Below, piece by piece: positions 49,110 through 59,077 of a DNA stretch of 64,000 nucleotides. The DNA lies in contig NZ_CP058557.1 in the NCBI RefSeq assembly GCF_018141165.1, positions 2,108,001 to 2,172,000 on the forward strand, given 5' to 3'. The notes beneath the pieces were generated by a model. The model saw only the letters and a list, made by a program, of their open reading frames with translations, did not search any database and was not told where the DNA came from. The position numbers and the translations under genes were made by a program. Origin of the DNA: Alkaliphilus sp. B6464. GTDB taxonomy: Bacteria; Bacillota; Clostridia; Peptostreptococcales; Natronincolaceae. How positions within the stretch are numbered: the stretch's first letter is position 1; the number at the start of each line of letters is the position of its first letter.

Positions 49110-50222
49110 TTGAAACAAGGAGAAGCAAAGATTATAGCAGCAGGAGGTATACTAGGTTTATTAGCAGCACTGTTGGTTAAGTTTGGTAATCCTGTTAACA
49201 TGGGTATTTGTGTAGCTTGCTTTTATAGGGACATTGCAGGTGCCCTAGGACTTCATGGAGCAGGAAATGTTCAGTACATACGACCGGAAATATCAGGATT
49301 TATTTTAGGTTCATTTATTATTGCTAAAACTAAGGGCGAGTTTAGGGCAAGAGGTGGATCATCTCCACTTTTGAGATTTGTATTAGGATTTTTTCTAATG
49401 ATTGGAGCACTGGTGTTTTTAGGTTGTCCTCTTAGAATGATTTTAAGATTAGCTAATGGAGATTTAAATGCTATTACTGGTTTAGTTGGCTATGTTGTTG
49501 GAATTTTTATAGGTATTCAATTTATTAAACGAGGATTTAGTCTAGGAAGAAGTGTAAGCCAGCCAGAGTCAAGTGGATATATTATGCCTATATTTGCAAT
49601 AGGTCTATTAGTGCTATTAGCTATACAACCAGCCTTTGTTTTATTTAGTGAGAGTGGACCTGGAGCAGCCAGAGCACCTATTGCTATAGCCTTAGCTGCT
49701 GGTTTAATAGTGGGAGTACTTCTACAAAGAACAAGACTTTGTACTGCAGGGGGATTCAGAGATGCTATCCTTATTAAAGATTTTTACTTTTTATGGGGAT
49801 TAATTGGTATTTTTGTATTTGCCCTTATTGGAAATCTAGTTTTAAATCCAGCAAGCTTTAAAATTAGTTTTGTTGAACAGCCAATAGCCCATAATGATTT
49901 TCTATGGAACTTCCTAGGTATGGTATTGGCAGGAGTTGCATCTTCATTATTAGGTGGCTGTCCTCTAAGACAAACTATTTTGGCTGGCGAAGGGGATACA
50001 GATGCTGCTATTACCATTTTAGGATTAATAGCAGGAGCAGCTTTTGCTCACAATTTTGGATTAGCTGCTAGTCCACAAGGAGTAGGGTTAAATGGTAAAA
50101 TTGCAGTATTAATTGGTTTCGTAGTTATTATATCTATTGGATACAATGTAGTAAAATATAATGAGAAAGCTAGAAATGATAAAAAAGGTAGAGCAGTAGA
50201 AGGAGGGGTAAGTCATGTATAA
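49110..50222 (+). CDS. YeeE/YedE-family sulfur/selenium transporter
   Basis: A 370-residue polytopic protein from TTG 49110 (TAGGAGGG RBS) with two related halves. Each half has Cys motifs typical of thiosulfate/sulfur permeases: GNPVNMGICVACFYRDIAG, FLGCPLRMILRLANGD, RTRLCTAGGFRD, LLGGCPLRQTILAGEGD. Linkage with TusA and DUF3343 is the arrangement called a putative selenium transporter locus. Confidence 0.88.
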   Translation: MKQGEAKIIAAGGILGLLAALLVKFGNPVNMGICVACFYRDIAGALGLHGAGNVQYIRPEISGFILGSFIIAKTKGEFRARGGSSPLLRFVLGFFLMIGALVFLGCPLRMILRLANGDLNAITGLVGYVVGIFIGIQFIKRGFSLGRSVSQPESSGYIMPIFAIGLLVLLAIQPAFVLFSESGPGAARAPIAIALAAGLIVGVLLQRTRLCTAGGFRDAILIKDFYFLWGLIGIFVFALIGNLVLNPASFKISFVEQPIAHNDFLWNFLGMVLAGVASSLLGGCPLRQTILAGEGDTDAAITILGLIAGAAFAHNFGLAASPQGVGLNGKIAVLIGFVVIISIGYNVVKYNEKARNDKKGRAVEGGVSHV

Positions 50223-50427
50223 AGTTGTAGATGCTAGAGGACGATCCTGTCCAGAACCAGTATTGATGACTAAAGAAGCCGTTTCTGAATATGATGGTAC
50301 ACCTATAGAAGTTTTAGTAGATATGATGGTAGCTGTTGAAAACATTAAGCGTTTTAGTAAAAATCAGGGATTCGATGTTGAGTGCTCAGAAGGTGCCGAT
50401 GGATATTCACTGGTTATTAAAAAATAG
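50215..50427 (+). CDS. TusA/SirA-like sulfur-carrier protein
   Basis: A 70-residue protein: VVDARGRSCPEPVLMTKEAV with the CPxP persulfide/selenide cysteine, then the two-layer alpha/beta fold. It overlaps the YedE stop by 8 bp. It probably accepts S or Se from the transported compound; resembles the N-domain of YedF. Confidence 0.88.
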   Translation: MYKVVDARGRSCPEPVLMTKEAVSEYDGTPIEVLVDMMVAVENIKRFSKNQGFDVECSEGADGYSLVIKK

Positions 50428-50436
50428 GTGGTTAAT

Positions 50437-50715
50437 TTGAAGGAAAGATATTGTGTTATTACATTTCATTCTACTTATCAGGCGCTACGATTCGAAAAAA
50501 TTTTAAAAGAAAATAATTGCGAAGTACGGTTGATTCCAGTACCTAGGCAAGTAAGTACTAGCTGTGGTACAGCAGGTGAAATTCCCTGTAATGATAAGGA
50601 GATAATTTTAAGGATATGTCGTGAAAATTATATAGACTATGGTGAATTTCACTGTATAGAAAAAGAAGCTAAACCTAGCTGGTATACAAAATTAATTAAA
50701 AGAGAAAAATGTTAA
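50437..50715 (+). CDS. DUF3343 putative Se/S carrier
   Basis: A 92-residue protein from TTG 50437 (AGGTGG RBS; GTG at 50428 lies inside it). CVITFHSTYQALRFEKILKE, LIPVPRQVSTSCGTAGEIPC show the family's Cys residues (SCG). Third gene of the YedE-TusA cluster. Confidence 0.8.
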   Translation: MKERYCVITFHSTYQALRFEKILKENNCEVRLIPVPRQVSTSCGTAGEIPCNDKEIILRICRENYIDYGEFHCIEKEAKPSWYTKLIKREKC

Positions 50716-50857
50716 CCTATTATGAAAGGGTGGTTTTATTGCTCTAGCTTTTATAGTTATTATATAATCCTAAAATTTTTGTTATATCTAAAGCAATTAT
50801 GGTATAATCCAAGTATATACTTAGATTTTGGCAAAAAGATGTGAGGGAGGAAAAAGT

Positions 50858-51772
50858 ATGAAGGAAGAGCAGAAAATATTGTTAGAAAGTGGAACAAATG
50901 AATTAGAAATTGTAGAATTTAAAATAGGTGAAAATTTTTTTGGAATTAATGTTGCGAAGGTAAAGGAAATAATTCCGTTTTCCAAAGTAACTCATATACC
51001 AAAAGCTCATCCGTGTGTTAAAGGAATTTTTAAGCCGAGAGAAACAATAGTGACTGTTGTAGACCTCCCTAAGTACTTAAGTATTCAGTCTGAAGAAGAT
51101 GAGTCAAATAACTTATTTATAATATCTCATTTTAATAAGATTTCAGTAGCTTTTCAGGTTCATAAGGTAGTAGGTATTCATAGATTTTCTTGGGAGCAGA
51201 TGGAGAAACCAGATAATACAATTTATGGTGGTGTAGAGGGAGTAGCTACTGGAATTGTTAAAAAGGATGAAAGGTTAATTATTATACTTGACTTTGAAAA
51301 AATCTTGACAGATATTAGTCCTAATACAGGGATTCAACTTTCAGAAATAAAGGAGATGGGCCCTAGACAAAGAAGTAATAAGCCGATAATTGTAGCAGAA
51401 GACTCTGAAATGCTTTCAAAAATATTAGTTCAAGCTTTAAATGAAGCAGGTTATAGCAATCTTATGGTCACTAATAATGGTAGAGAAGCATGGGACTTAC
51501 TCGAGAGATTTAGAGTAGATAAGTCGAAATTATTAAAAGAGCATGTATCCTGTATTATTACAGATATAGAAATGCCTAAAATGGATGGACATCATTTAAC
51601 AAAGCTTGTTAAGAGTGATGAAGACTTGGCTGAAATACCAGTAATAATATTTTCTTCCCTAATTTCTGATGAAATGATGAGAAAAGGTGAGGGCTTAGGA
51701 GCAGATGCTCAAGTTACTAAACCAGAGATTAGGAATTTGGTGGGAGTTATAGATAAATTGATAATGAAATAG
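50858..51772 (+). CDS. cheV: Chemotaxis coupling protein CheV
   Basis: A 304-residue protein with an N-terminal CheW domain (FKIGENFFGINVAKVKEIIP, VKGIFKPRETIVTVVDLPKY) and a C-terminal receiver domain (IIVAEDSEMLSK; phospho-Asp in CIITDIEMPKMDG; Lys in VTKPEIR). It couples receptors to CheA with adaptation by phosphorylation. ATG 50858 fits GAGGGAGG. Alone here, no other che genes in view. Confidence 0.92.
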   Translation: MKEEQKILLESGTNELEIVEFKIGENFFGINVAKVKEIIPFSKVTHIPKAHPCVKGIFKPRETIVTVVDLPKYLSIQSEEDESNNLFIISHFNKISVAFQVHKVVGIHRFSWEQMEKPDNTIYGGVEGVATGIVKKDERLIIILDFEKILTDISPNTGIQLSEIKEMGPRQRSNKPIIVAEDSEMLSKILVQALNEAGYSNLMVTNNGREAWDLLERFRVDKSKLLKEHVSCIITDIEMPKMDGHHLTKLVKSDEDLAEIPVIIFSSLISDEMMRKGEGLGADAQVTKPEIRNLVGVIDKLIMK

Positions 51773-51778
51773 AAGAAT

Positions 51779-51822
51779 CAAAGCAGCTCACTAATCTATT
51801 GTAACTAATGAGCTGCTTTAAA
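51779..51822. terminator. Bidirectional terminator
   Basis: AAAGCAGCTCA / TGAGCTGCTTT arms between convergent cheV and the pyrophosphatase gene. Confidence 0.85.
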
Positions 51823-51826
51823 TTTA

Positions 51827-53440
51827 TTATTTGATTAACTGTATAGCATTTAGTAACTTAGGTATTACTTGTTTTTTTCTTGATACAACTTCCTTAGCAA
51901 ATACACCTTGTTCATCTATAACTTCAAATGCAGATGGTATCACGCTATTATGTTTACATTGATACAAAATATACGAACCTTCTTTTAAAATGTCTGTAAC
52001 TAATAATAATGTAATGTCATAATTCATCCTCTTGTGTACCTTTTTAATATAATTAATAAAAAGATCTTTTCTATTGAAGACATCATCAATATCTAGTGTA
52101 AACACTTGACTAATTCCAGTTTTAAATGTTTCTAATTGAAACTCTTTAAAGTCCTTATAGAAGACTTCTTCTATACTTTGACCTTCTAGAGATGTACCGA
52201 ATTTAAACATATCCATTGCGAAGTCATCAATATTCAGCTTTACAATCCTATTTAGTTCTTCTACAGCTTTTTTATCGATATCTGTTGTTGTAGGAGATTT
52301 AAACAGTAAAGTATCTGATAGAATCCCCGATAACAATGCTCCCGCAATCTCAAACGGAATTTCAATATTATGCTCTCTGTACATCCAAAATACTATTGTA
52401 CATGTGCTTCCTACAGGATTATTTCTAAAGTTAATTGGCATCGATGTGGAAATATCTCCAATTTTATGGTGATCAATTATTTCCAATATGTCTGCTTCAT
52501 CAAGACCTTCAGCACTTTGGCTATATTCGTTATGATCCACTAATATTACTTTTTTTCTTGTAGGATTCATAATATGGTTTCTATTAATAAATCCTAAAAA
52601 CTTACTCTCATTATCAATAACAGGATAATTTCTAAAATGACTATGGCTAAGTTCGTCCTTTACTTCATCTATATATTCCATTTCATTAAACTTAATTACA
52701 TTTTGTGTTCTCATAATTCGGCTAGTATAATTACACATATTTATAACTTTAGAAATATAATAGGTATCTTTTGGTACTAAAATCATTGTAATATTGTTGA
52801 TTTCAGCTAAATCTATGTATTTCTGCGGTATATCATTACCACCAGTAATAATGATTAACTGAACTTTCGACATAATAGCACATTCTATAATATCATATCT
52901 ATCACCAACAATAACAATATCGTTTTCACCTAAGAGGCCCTCTATGGTTTTATAATAATATGCTACTATCGATACATGACCATTAAAAAACTCTTTATTA
53001 CCAGATAAAACTTTACCTTTTAGATCGTGAACGAGATTTTCTAAAGAAGTTTCTAAATGATAAAAATCTCCATGGATAAGTCCCATAGCAATATTTTTCA
53101 TGCTTATAATTCCAAGAAGTTTATTATCCTCGTCTACTACCCCTACAGTTTCTAATGAATTATCTTCCATTAGATTATATGTAGAAAGTATAGACTTTTT
53201 AGGCGATATCCCTTTAGCAAAATCATATTGTAAATCCTTTACTTGTATTTTAACATCGGAGATATACCTAGGTGTCGGCAGTTGAAAATAGTCTAAAACA
53301 TATTGACTTTCCTTACTTATATTTCCGAGAACACAAGGTATTGTATTAGAGCCAAGTTGATTTTTTAAATAAGAAAGGGCAATAGCCGAAGCCACAGAGT
53401 CAGTATCAGGACTTTTGTGCCCAAAAACTAAAATAGACAT
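51827..53440 (-). CDS. Family II (Mn-dependent) inorganic pyrophosphatase with CBS/DRTGG insert
   Basis: A 537-residue protein. DHH-type motifs: GHKSPDTDSVASAIA at the start and EIIDHHKIGD near 335-345; the DHHA2 domain with the R-K-Q substrate motif (SRKKQVIP) is at the end. Two CBS domains (NLMEDNSLETVGVVDEDNK; ELSHSHFRNYPVIDNESKFL) flank a DRTGG-like domain, so activity is controlled by adenine nucleotides or diadenosine polyphosphates, as in clostridial relatives. It removes pyrophosphate. Confidence 0.92.
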   Translation of the reverse strand: MSILVFGHKSPDTDSVASAIALSYLKNQLGSNTIPCVLGNISKESQYVLDYFQLPTPRYISDVKIQVKDLQYDFAKGISPKKSILSTYNLMEDNSLETVGVVDEDNKLLGIISMKNIAMGLIHGDFYHLETSLENLVHDLKGKVLSGNKEFFNGHVSIVAYYYKTIEGLLGENDIVIVGDRYDIIECAIMSKVQLIIITGGNDIPQKYIDLAEINNITMILVPKDTYYISKVINMCNYTSRIMRTQNVIKFNEMEYIDEVKDELSHSHFRNYPVIDNESKFLGFINRNHIMNPTRKKVILVDHNEYSQSAEGLDEADILEIIDHHKIGDISTSMPINFRNNPVGSTCTIVFWMYREHNIEIPFEIAGALLSGILSDTLLFKSPTTTDIDKKAVEELNRIVKLNIDDFAMDMFKFGTSLEGQSIEEVFYKDFKEFQLETFKTGISQVFTLDIDDVFNRKDLFINYIKKVHKRMNYDITLLLVTDILKEGSYILYQCKHNSVIPSAFEVIDEQGVFAKEVVSRKKQVIPKLLNAIQLIK

Positions 53441-53630
53441 TATGAACCTCCTTAAAAACTCTTATTTCATCATTCAAGTATTATATCAAAAAATAATCAA
53501 AATAGAATCCTATTTAAAAAAGATTATTTTTTTTGAAAACAAAGGCAATATAGATTAATTAGTAAACAAAGTTTCAGTCTAGACAGAGCCGTAGAATTTT
53601 TAGCTATCGTATTAGATGAGAATTATGTTC

Positions 53631-54146
53631 TCAATCTTTTTTAGGTTTAGCTTTGTTAAAGTAGTTTCTTGATAAATTGAAAAATTTTGCAGCCCTAGTT
53701 ACACTAGGTTTCATAATAAAAGCGATGGACTTTAATATAAATTTCTGAGATAATAATATATTAATAAATCCTTTTAGTCTTGGATGTTTTTCAATATAAA
53801 GAGTTCGACCACCTCGAGAAATGTTAATTCCTGTAGATTTTTTTAATAATCCAGGAACTTTTAAAATAACTGTAAATGGCGTAATTATAATTATTTCTAT
53901 AATACTTACTTTAATAAAATGTTTTTTGTTTTTTGTAAGTTTTAAATTAACGAGTAGGTCGATAATGAATATTGCCATAATAAATAAATCAAATTTATTA
54001 ATAAAACGAATAGTTTTTTCGTTAAATTCAAAAATAATATCCCAAATAGATAAAAGCATAATTATTAAAGACAGTAAAACCATCAGAATTTTATATATTC
54101 GTGCTAATGTTTGTAATGATTGGTTACGTGGATCTGTTTCTAACAA
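53631..54146 (-). CDS. Membrane protein resembling a voltage-sensor module without pore
   Basis: A 171-residue protein. TTG at 54146 is preferred since AGGAGG lies inside the longer frame. Helices are KILMVLLSLIIMLLSIWDII, FDLFIMAIFIIDLLVNLKLT and SIIEIIIITPFTVILK, then a basic C-terminal part. The FD.F...IFIIDLL..L.....K.FIK..IIEII...PF pattern resembles S2-S3 of ion-channel family proteins, but S4-S6 and pore are absent. Tentative. Confidence 0.5.
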   Translation of the reverse strand: MLETDPRNQSLQTLARIYKILMVLLSLIIMLLSIWDIIFEFNEKTIRFINKFDLFIMAIFIIDLLVNLKLTKNKKHFIKVSIIEIIIITPFTVILKVPGLLKKSTGINISRGGRTLYIEKHPRLKGFINILLSQKFILKSIAFIMKPSVTRAAKFFNLSRNYFNKAKPKKD

Positions 54147-54298
54147 AAGATACCCTCCTAGCATTATTTAATTAATATGTTAGTAAAAATCTATTAATAT
54201 ATTGTACCACAGATGTCGATTTAATAGCATCAGACGATTTTTATTATTTGTATTGAACATTTTTAAAATACTAATATAAAGAGGAAGAGGTGTTTTAA

Positions 54299-54970
54299 AT
54301 GGAAAAATTTGTTCCAGAAATAAAGTTGAAGCTTAGAGATAGAATAGTAGATGTGCCTCGAGTAATTTCGAAGGCAGGTGGAATAAGGATATTAGGAAAG
54401 CGGATAAAATCTATTTTATTTTCTACAGATGTTGCTATTATAAAAAATACTAATGCCGATGCAATTATTGCAGTCTATCCTTTTACTCCTCAACTATCTA
54501 TTACACAGGCTATATTAGAAGTTGCTACTGTCCCAGTGTTTTGTGGTGTTGGTGGCGGATTAACAACAGGCCAAAGATCAATAGGCATAGCACTACAAGC
54601 TGAACTTATGGGGGCCTATGGGGTGGTTGTGAATGGACCTATGGAAAAAGAAGTAATTGCAGAAATGAATGAAAAAATTGATATTCCAATTATATCTACA
54701 ATTGTCTCAGAATATGATGATTATCTAGGGAAATTAGAGGCTGGTGCAAGAATTTTTAATGTTTCTGGAGGCGCTAATACGGCAAATATTGTAGAACAAA
54801 TCAGAAAAAAGTTTCCTGACGTACCTATTATAGCTACTGGAGGACCAACAGAAGAAAGTATAGAAAAGACAATAGCAGCAGGAGCTAATGCAATAACATA
54901 TACTCCGCCATCTACTGCGGATCTCTTTACTGAAGTAATGCAAAGATATAGAGATAATGTAAAAAAATAA
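54299..54970 (+). CDS. Predicted TIM-barrel protein of unknown function
   Basis: A 223-residue protein with beta/alpha-barrel traits: ADAIIAVYPFTPQLSITQAI, VPVFCGVGGGLTTGQRS, then the phosphate-type ending PIIATGGPTEESIEKTIAAG and ANAITYTP. It resembles conserved clostridial proteins annotated only as hydrolase or aldolase-like. RBS GAGGAAGAGG. Transcribed toward nifJ but separated by a terminator. Confidence 0.6.
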   Translation: MEKFVPEIKLKLRDRIVDVPRVISKAGGIRILGKRIKSILFSTDVAIIKNTNADAIIAVYPFTPQLSITQAILEVATVPVFCGVGGGLTTGQRSIGIALQAELMGAYGVVVNGPMEKEVIAEMNEKIDIPIISTIVSEYDDYLGKLEAGARIFNVSGGANTANIVEQIRKKFPDVPIIATGGPTEESIEKTIAAGANAITYTPPSTADLFTEVMQRYRDNVKK

Positions 54971-54972
54971 AT

Positions 54973-55020
54973 AGAAGGTGTAAAAACAATTAGTTTTTAC
55001 ACCTTCTATTTATTTATTTT
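54973..55020 (+). terminator. Terminator
   Basis: AGAAGGTGTAAAAAC / GTTTTTACACCTTCT perfect stem. Confidence 0.85.
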
Positions 55021-55110
55021 CTTAATTTAGCGTATGATAAATTCAAAAAAGTAAAATAATAGAAATGTATTGATCCTTTTATATAAAACAAAGAAAAAAG
55101 GAGAGTAGAC

Positions 55111-58100
55111 ATGGCTAAAAAAAGAAAAACAATGGATGGTAATGAGGCAGCTGCTTATGTATCTTATGCTTTTACTGATGTGGCAGCCATATACCCTATC
55201 ACTCCATCTTCTTCTATGGCAGAAGGTGTAGATGAATGGGCAGCTCATGGTAAAAAGAACATATTCGGACAACCAGTAAGGGTAGCAGAGCTTCAATCTG
55301 AGGCAGGGGCCGCTGGTGCAGTACATGGCTCATTGCAGGCTGGTGCGTTAACAACAACATATACGGCTTCTCAAGGACTACTACTTATGATTCCAAATAT
55401 GTATAAGATGGCAGGTGAACTCCTTCCAGCGGTATTTCACGTAAGCGCTAGAGCTATTGCGACTCATGCTTTATCTATATTTGGAGATCATCAAGACGTA
55501 ATGGCAACTAGACAAACAGGATTTGCATTACTATCTTCTGCTAGTGTACAAGAAGCAATGGATTTAGCAGGAGTAGCACATTTATCAGCTATTAAAGGTA
55601 GAGTGCCGTTTTTACATTTCTTCGATGGATTTAGAACATCTCATGAATATCAAAACATAGAAGTTATGGAATATGAGGATTTAGAAAAGTTATTGGATTA
55701 TGAAGCATTAAGACAGTTTAAAAATAGGGCATTAAATCCTGAACATCCTGTACTTAGAGGAACAGCACAAAATCCAGATATTTATTTTCAAGGTAGGGAA
55801 GCTGCAAATCGCTTTTATAATGAAGTTCCAGATGTCGTTGCGAACTATATGGATGAAATCAGTAAAATTACTGGAAGAGAATATAAGCCTTTTACATATT
55901 ATGGTGCTGAGGACGCTGAAAATATTGTTATTGCAATGGGATCTGTATGCGAAACAACTGAAGAAGTTGTGGATTACTTAAACAAAAAAGGAGAAAAGGT
56001 TGGAGTTGTAAAGGTACATCTATATAGACCTTTCAGTGAAAAATATTTCTTTAATGTATTCCCAAAATCAGTAAAGAAAATTGCAGTATTAGATAGAACA
56101 AAAGAACCAGGATCATTAGGTGAGCCTCTATATGAAGATATTAGAAACCTATTCTATGGAAAAGATAATCAACCTATTATTGTTGGTGGAAGATACGGAT
56201 TAGGATCAAAAGATACTACACCTTCACAAATTGTAGCAGTATTTAAAAATTTGAAAAATAGCAACCCTAAAGATGGCTTTACTATTGGAATAGTAGATGA
56301 TCTAACTAATACATCCCTTTTAGAAGAGGATATTATAGAAACTTCTCCAGAGGGCACCATTAAATGTAAGTTTTGGGGGTTAGGTTCTGATGGTACAGTA
56401 GGGGCTAATAAAACGGCTGTTAAGATTATAGGAGATAAAACAGATTTATATGCACAAGCCTATTTCTCCTACGATAGTAAGAAATCTGGAGGGACTACGA
56501 TTTCACACTTGAGATTTGGTAAGAAACCTATAAAATCACCTTATTTAATTTATAATTCAGATTTTATTGCATGTCATAATAGCTCCTATGTATATCACTA
56601 CGATCTATTAAAGGGGCTAAAGGAAAATGGCACATTTGTATTGAATTGTCCTTGGTCAGTTGAAGAATTAGATGAAAAAATTCCAGCAGCTATTAAAAGG
56701 GCTATTGCTCAGAAAAATATTAATTTCTACATTATTGATGCAGTAGGAATCGCTAGGGAAATAGGCCTAGGTGGAAGAATAAATATGATTATGCAATCTG
56801 CTTTTTTTAAACTAGCTGAGGTTATTCCAATGGAAGATGCAGTTAAATATCTAAAAGAAGCTATAGCAGATACCTATGGTAAAAAGGGCGAAAAAATCGT
56901 AGAAATGAATTACACTGCAGTAGATAAAGGAGCACAGCGCCTTGTAAAAGTAGATGTTCCTACTAGTTGGGCAGATGCAAAGATTAAAGACCTGCCAATA
57001 AAAGACGAACCAGACTTTGTTAAAAGAATACAAAGACCTATTACTAGACATGAGGGAGACGAATTGCCTGTAAGTGCTTTTAAAGGAATGGAAGATGGTA
57101 CCTATCCTTTAGGCACAACATCCTACGAAAAACGTGGTATTGCTGTAATGATACCTCAATGGCAAACAGAAAAATGTATTCAATGTAATCAATGTTCCTA
57201 TGTTTGCCCTCATGCGGTTATTAGACCATTCCTTCTTGATGAAGAAGAAATGAAGAAAAAACCTAATACTTTTGAAACTAAAGAGGCAGTTGGTAAGGGC
57301 TTAGAAGGTTTAGGCTATCGTATTCAAATCAGTCCATTAGATTGTACTGGATGCTCTAACTGTGCTGATATTTGCCCAGCACCAGGAAAAGCATTGGTTA
57401 TGGTGGATGCAGAGAAGGAAATAATTAGGCAGGCTGAAAACTGGGAGTATGCTATTGCTAATATTAAATATAAACCGGACCTAATGGACAGAAAATCTGT
57501 AAAAGGAAGCCAGTTTGCAATGCCTTTGTTAGAGTTCTCTGGAGCTTGTGCTGGATGTGGAGAAACTGCCTATATAAAATTACTTACTCAGCTTTATGGC
57601 GATAGAATGATGATTGCAAATGCTACTGGTTGTTCTTCAATTTGGGGTGCGAGTTCGCCATCTATTGCTTATTCAACCCTGCCTTGTGGTAGAGGGCCTT
57701 CATGGGCTAATTCTTTATTCGAAGATAATGCAGAGTTTGGATATGGTATGGCATTAGCATCTAGACAGGCTAGAGATAAAATAGCCAGTTTGATGGAAGA
57801 AGGAATAAATTCTGATCTAGATGAAGATTGTAAAAATTTGTTTAGGCAATGGCTAATACACAAAGATGATGGAACAAAAACTAAAGAGATTACTAAGGAA
57901 CTATTAGAGGTAATAAATGCACATAATCATAAAGAACATCCAATAGTAAAACAAATTTTAGATCATAAGGATCATTTAGTTAAAAAATCCATTTGGATTA
58001 TTGGTGGAGATGGATGGGCATATGATATTGGTTATGGTGGATTAGATCATGTAATAGCATCAGGTGAAGATGTAAATATATTAGTAATGGATACAGAAGT

Positions 58101-58641
58101 ATATTCAAATACTGGTGGTCAAGCTTCTAAGGCAACACCCAAAGCTGCAGTAGCAAAATTTGCTGCTTCTGGTAAAAAGGTACGTAAAAAAGATCTTGGC
58201 TTAATGGCTACTACTTATGGTTATGTTTATGTGGCAAAGGTAGCATTAGGTGCTAATATGAATCATCTTTTAAAAGCTATTAGTGAGGCAGAGGCTTATA
58301 AGGGACCATCTCTTATTATTTGTTATGCTCCATGTATTAGCCATGGTATTAAGACTGGAATGGGAACTAGTGTTAGACAAGAAAAAAGAGCAGTAGAATC
58401 TGGATATTGGCACCTATATAGATTTAATCCAGACCTTAAAAAACAGGGTAAAAATCCATTTGTGTTAGATTCTAAAGAACCGACAGAATCATTTAGAGAT
58501 TTTATTCATGGAGAAATCAGATATTCTCAAATTATGAATATATTCCCGCATCTCGCAGATGAACTGTTTAGTGCAGCAGAGGAAGATGCGAAAGAAAGAT
58601 ATGCTATCTATAAACGGTTAGCAGAAATGAAATATGAATAA
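55111..58641 (+). CDS. nifJ: Pyruvate:ferredoxin (flavodoxin) oxidoreductase
   Basis: A 1176-residue single-chain PFOR of normal length. Domain order: pyruvate-binding I (YPITPSSSMAEGVDEWAAHG), gamma-like domain, two [4Fe-4S] motifs (CIQCNQCSYVCPHA near 690, CTGCSNCADICPAPGK near 745), then the TPP domain with ACAGCGETAYIKLL (third cluster Cys) and GDGWAYDIGYGGLDH near 965. It converts pyruvate to acetyl-CoA, CO2 and reduced ferredoxin, central to fermentation. Strictly anaerobic hallmark. Confidence 0.97.
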   Translation: MAKKRKTMDGNEAAAYVSYAFTDVAAIYPITPSSSMAEGVDEWAAHGKKNIFGQPVRVAELQSEAGAAGAVHGSLQAGALTTTYTASQGLLLMIPNMYKMAGELLPAVFHVSARAIATHALSIFGDHQDVMATRQTGFALLSSASVQEAMDLAGVAHLSAIKGRVPFLHFFDGFRTSHEYQNIEVMEYEDLEKLLDYEALRQFKNRALNPEHPVLRGTAQNPDIYFQGREAANRFYNEVPDVVANYMDEISKITGREYKPFTYYGAEDAENIVIAMGSVCETTEEVVDYLNKKGEKVGVVKVHLYRPFSEKYFFNVFPKSVKKIAVLDRTKEPGSLGEPLYEDIRNLFYGKDNQPIIVGGRYGLGSKDTTPSQIVAVFKNLKNSNPKDGFTIGIVDDLTNTSLLEEDIIETSPEGTIKCKFWGLGSDGTVGANKTAVKIIGDKTDLYAQAYFSYDSKKSGGTTISHLRFGKKPIKSPYLIYNSDFIACHNSSYVYHYDLLKGLKENGTFVLNCPWSVEELDEKIPAAIKRAIAQKNINFYIIDAVGIAREIGLGGRINMIMQSAFFKLAEVIPMEDAVKYLKEAIADTYGKKGEKIVEMNYTAVDKGAQRLVKVDVPTSWADAKIKDLPIKDEPDFVKRIQRPITRHEGDELPVSAFKGMEDGTYPLGTTSYEKRGIAVMIPQWQTEKCIQCNQCSYVCPHAVIRPFLLDEEEMKKKPNTFETKEAVGKGLEGLGYRIQISPLDCTGCSNCADICPAPGKALVMVDAEKEIIRQAENWEYAIANIKYKPDLMDRKSVKGSQFAMPLLEFSGACAGCGETAYIKLLTQLYGDRMMIANATGCSSIWGASSPSIAYSTLPCGRGPSWANSLFEDNAEFGYGMALASRQARDKIASLMEEGINSDLDEDCKNLFRQWLIHKDDGTKTKEITKELLEVINAHNHKEHPIVKQILDHKDHLVKKSIWIIGGDGWAYDIGYGGLDHVIASGEDVNILVMDTEVYSNTGGQASKATPKAAVAKFAASGKKVRKKDLGLMATTYGYVYVAKVALGANMNHLLKAISEAEAYKGPSLIICYAPCISHGIKTGMGTSVRQEKRAVESGYWHLYRFNPDLKKQGKNPFVLDSKEPTESFRDFIHGEIRYSQIMNIFPHLADELFSAAEEDAKERYAIYKRLAEMKYE

Positions 58642-58645
58642 ATAG

Positions 58646-58685
58646 ATACATGCCAACTATTATTAATAGTTGGCATGTATCATTT
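58646..58685. terminator. Terminator of nifJ
   Basis: ATACATGCCAACTAT / ATAGTTGGCATGTAT perfect stem. Confidence 0.85.
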
Positions 58686-58721
58686 TAACTAGTATATCTT
58701 CAATTATAGCTAAAAATTTAT

Positions 58722-58889
58722 TTATTTTTGATTAGTATCTACCCATTCCTTAGCATTTCTTACTTCTGTTTCATTGGGAATAGGCACCCTCGATACACCC
58801 TTGAGGTGATCTATATTTGCCCAGGCTGCAGTTATATGATTTTCAATAGGCATAGCCATGTGTTTTTCTTTGAATTTATTTTTTGCCAT
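58722..58889 (-). CDS. DUF3787-family small protein
   Basis: A 55-residue protein: MAKNKFKEKHMAMPIENHIT, AAWANIDHLKGVSRVPIP, then EVRNAKEWVDTNQK. The pattern (M.MPIE.H.TAAWA......SRVPIP.E..V.NAKEWVD) is that of DUF3787 of Clostridia. RBS AAAGGAGTG. It stands alone between nifJ and the kinase gene. Confidence 0.75.
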   Translation of the reverse strand: MAKNKFKEKHMAMPIENHITAAWANIDHLKGVSRVPIPNETEVRNAKEWVDTNQK

Positions 58890-59077
58890 ATAATCACTCC
58901 TTTATAGTTAGTATTTTCATATAGAACAAAATCTATTAGAAACAATATTAGGAAGTATTTAGGATAATTACATAGTCTAGTTTGACAGAGCTAAACATTG
59001 ACAATATTATAAAAAATTTATAACATTATGTAATAGCTATATGAAAAAATGACTTTTAAAAGGGAGAATATGTTTAA

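Noticed and set aside
55027-55326. Minus-strand ORF over the nifJ start
   Set aside because: Shadow of the conserved PFOR N-terminus.
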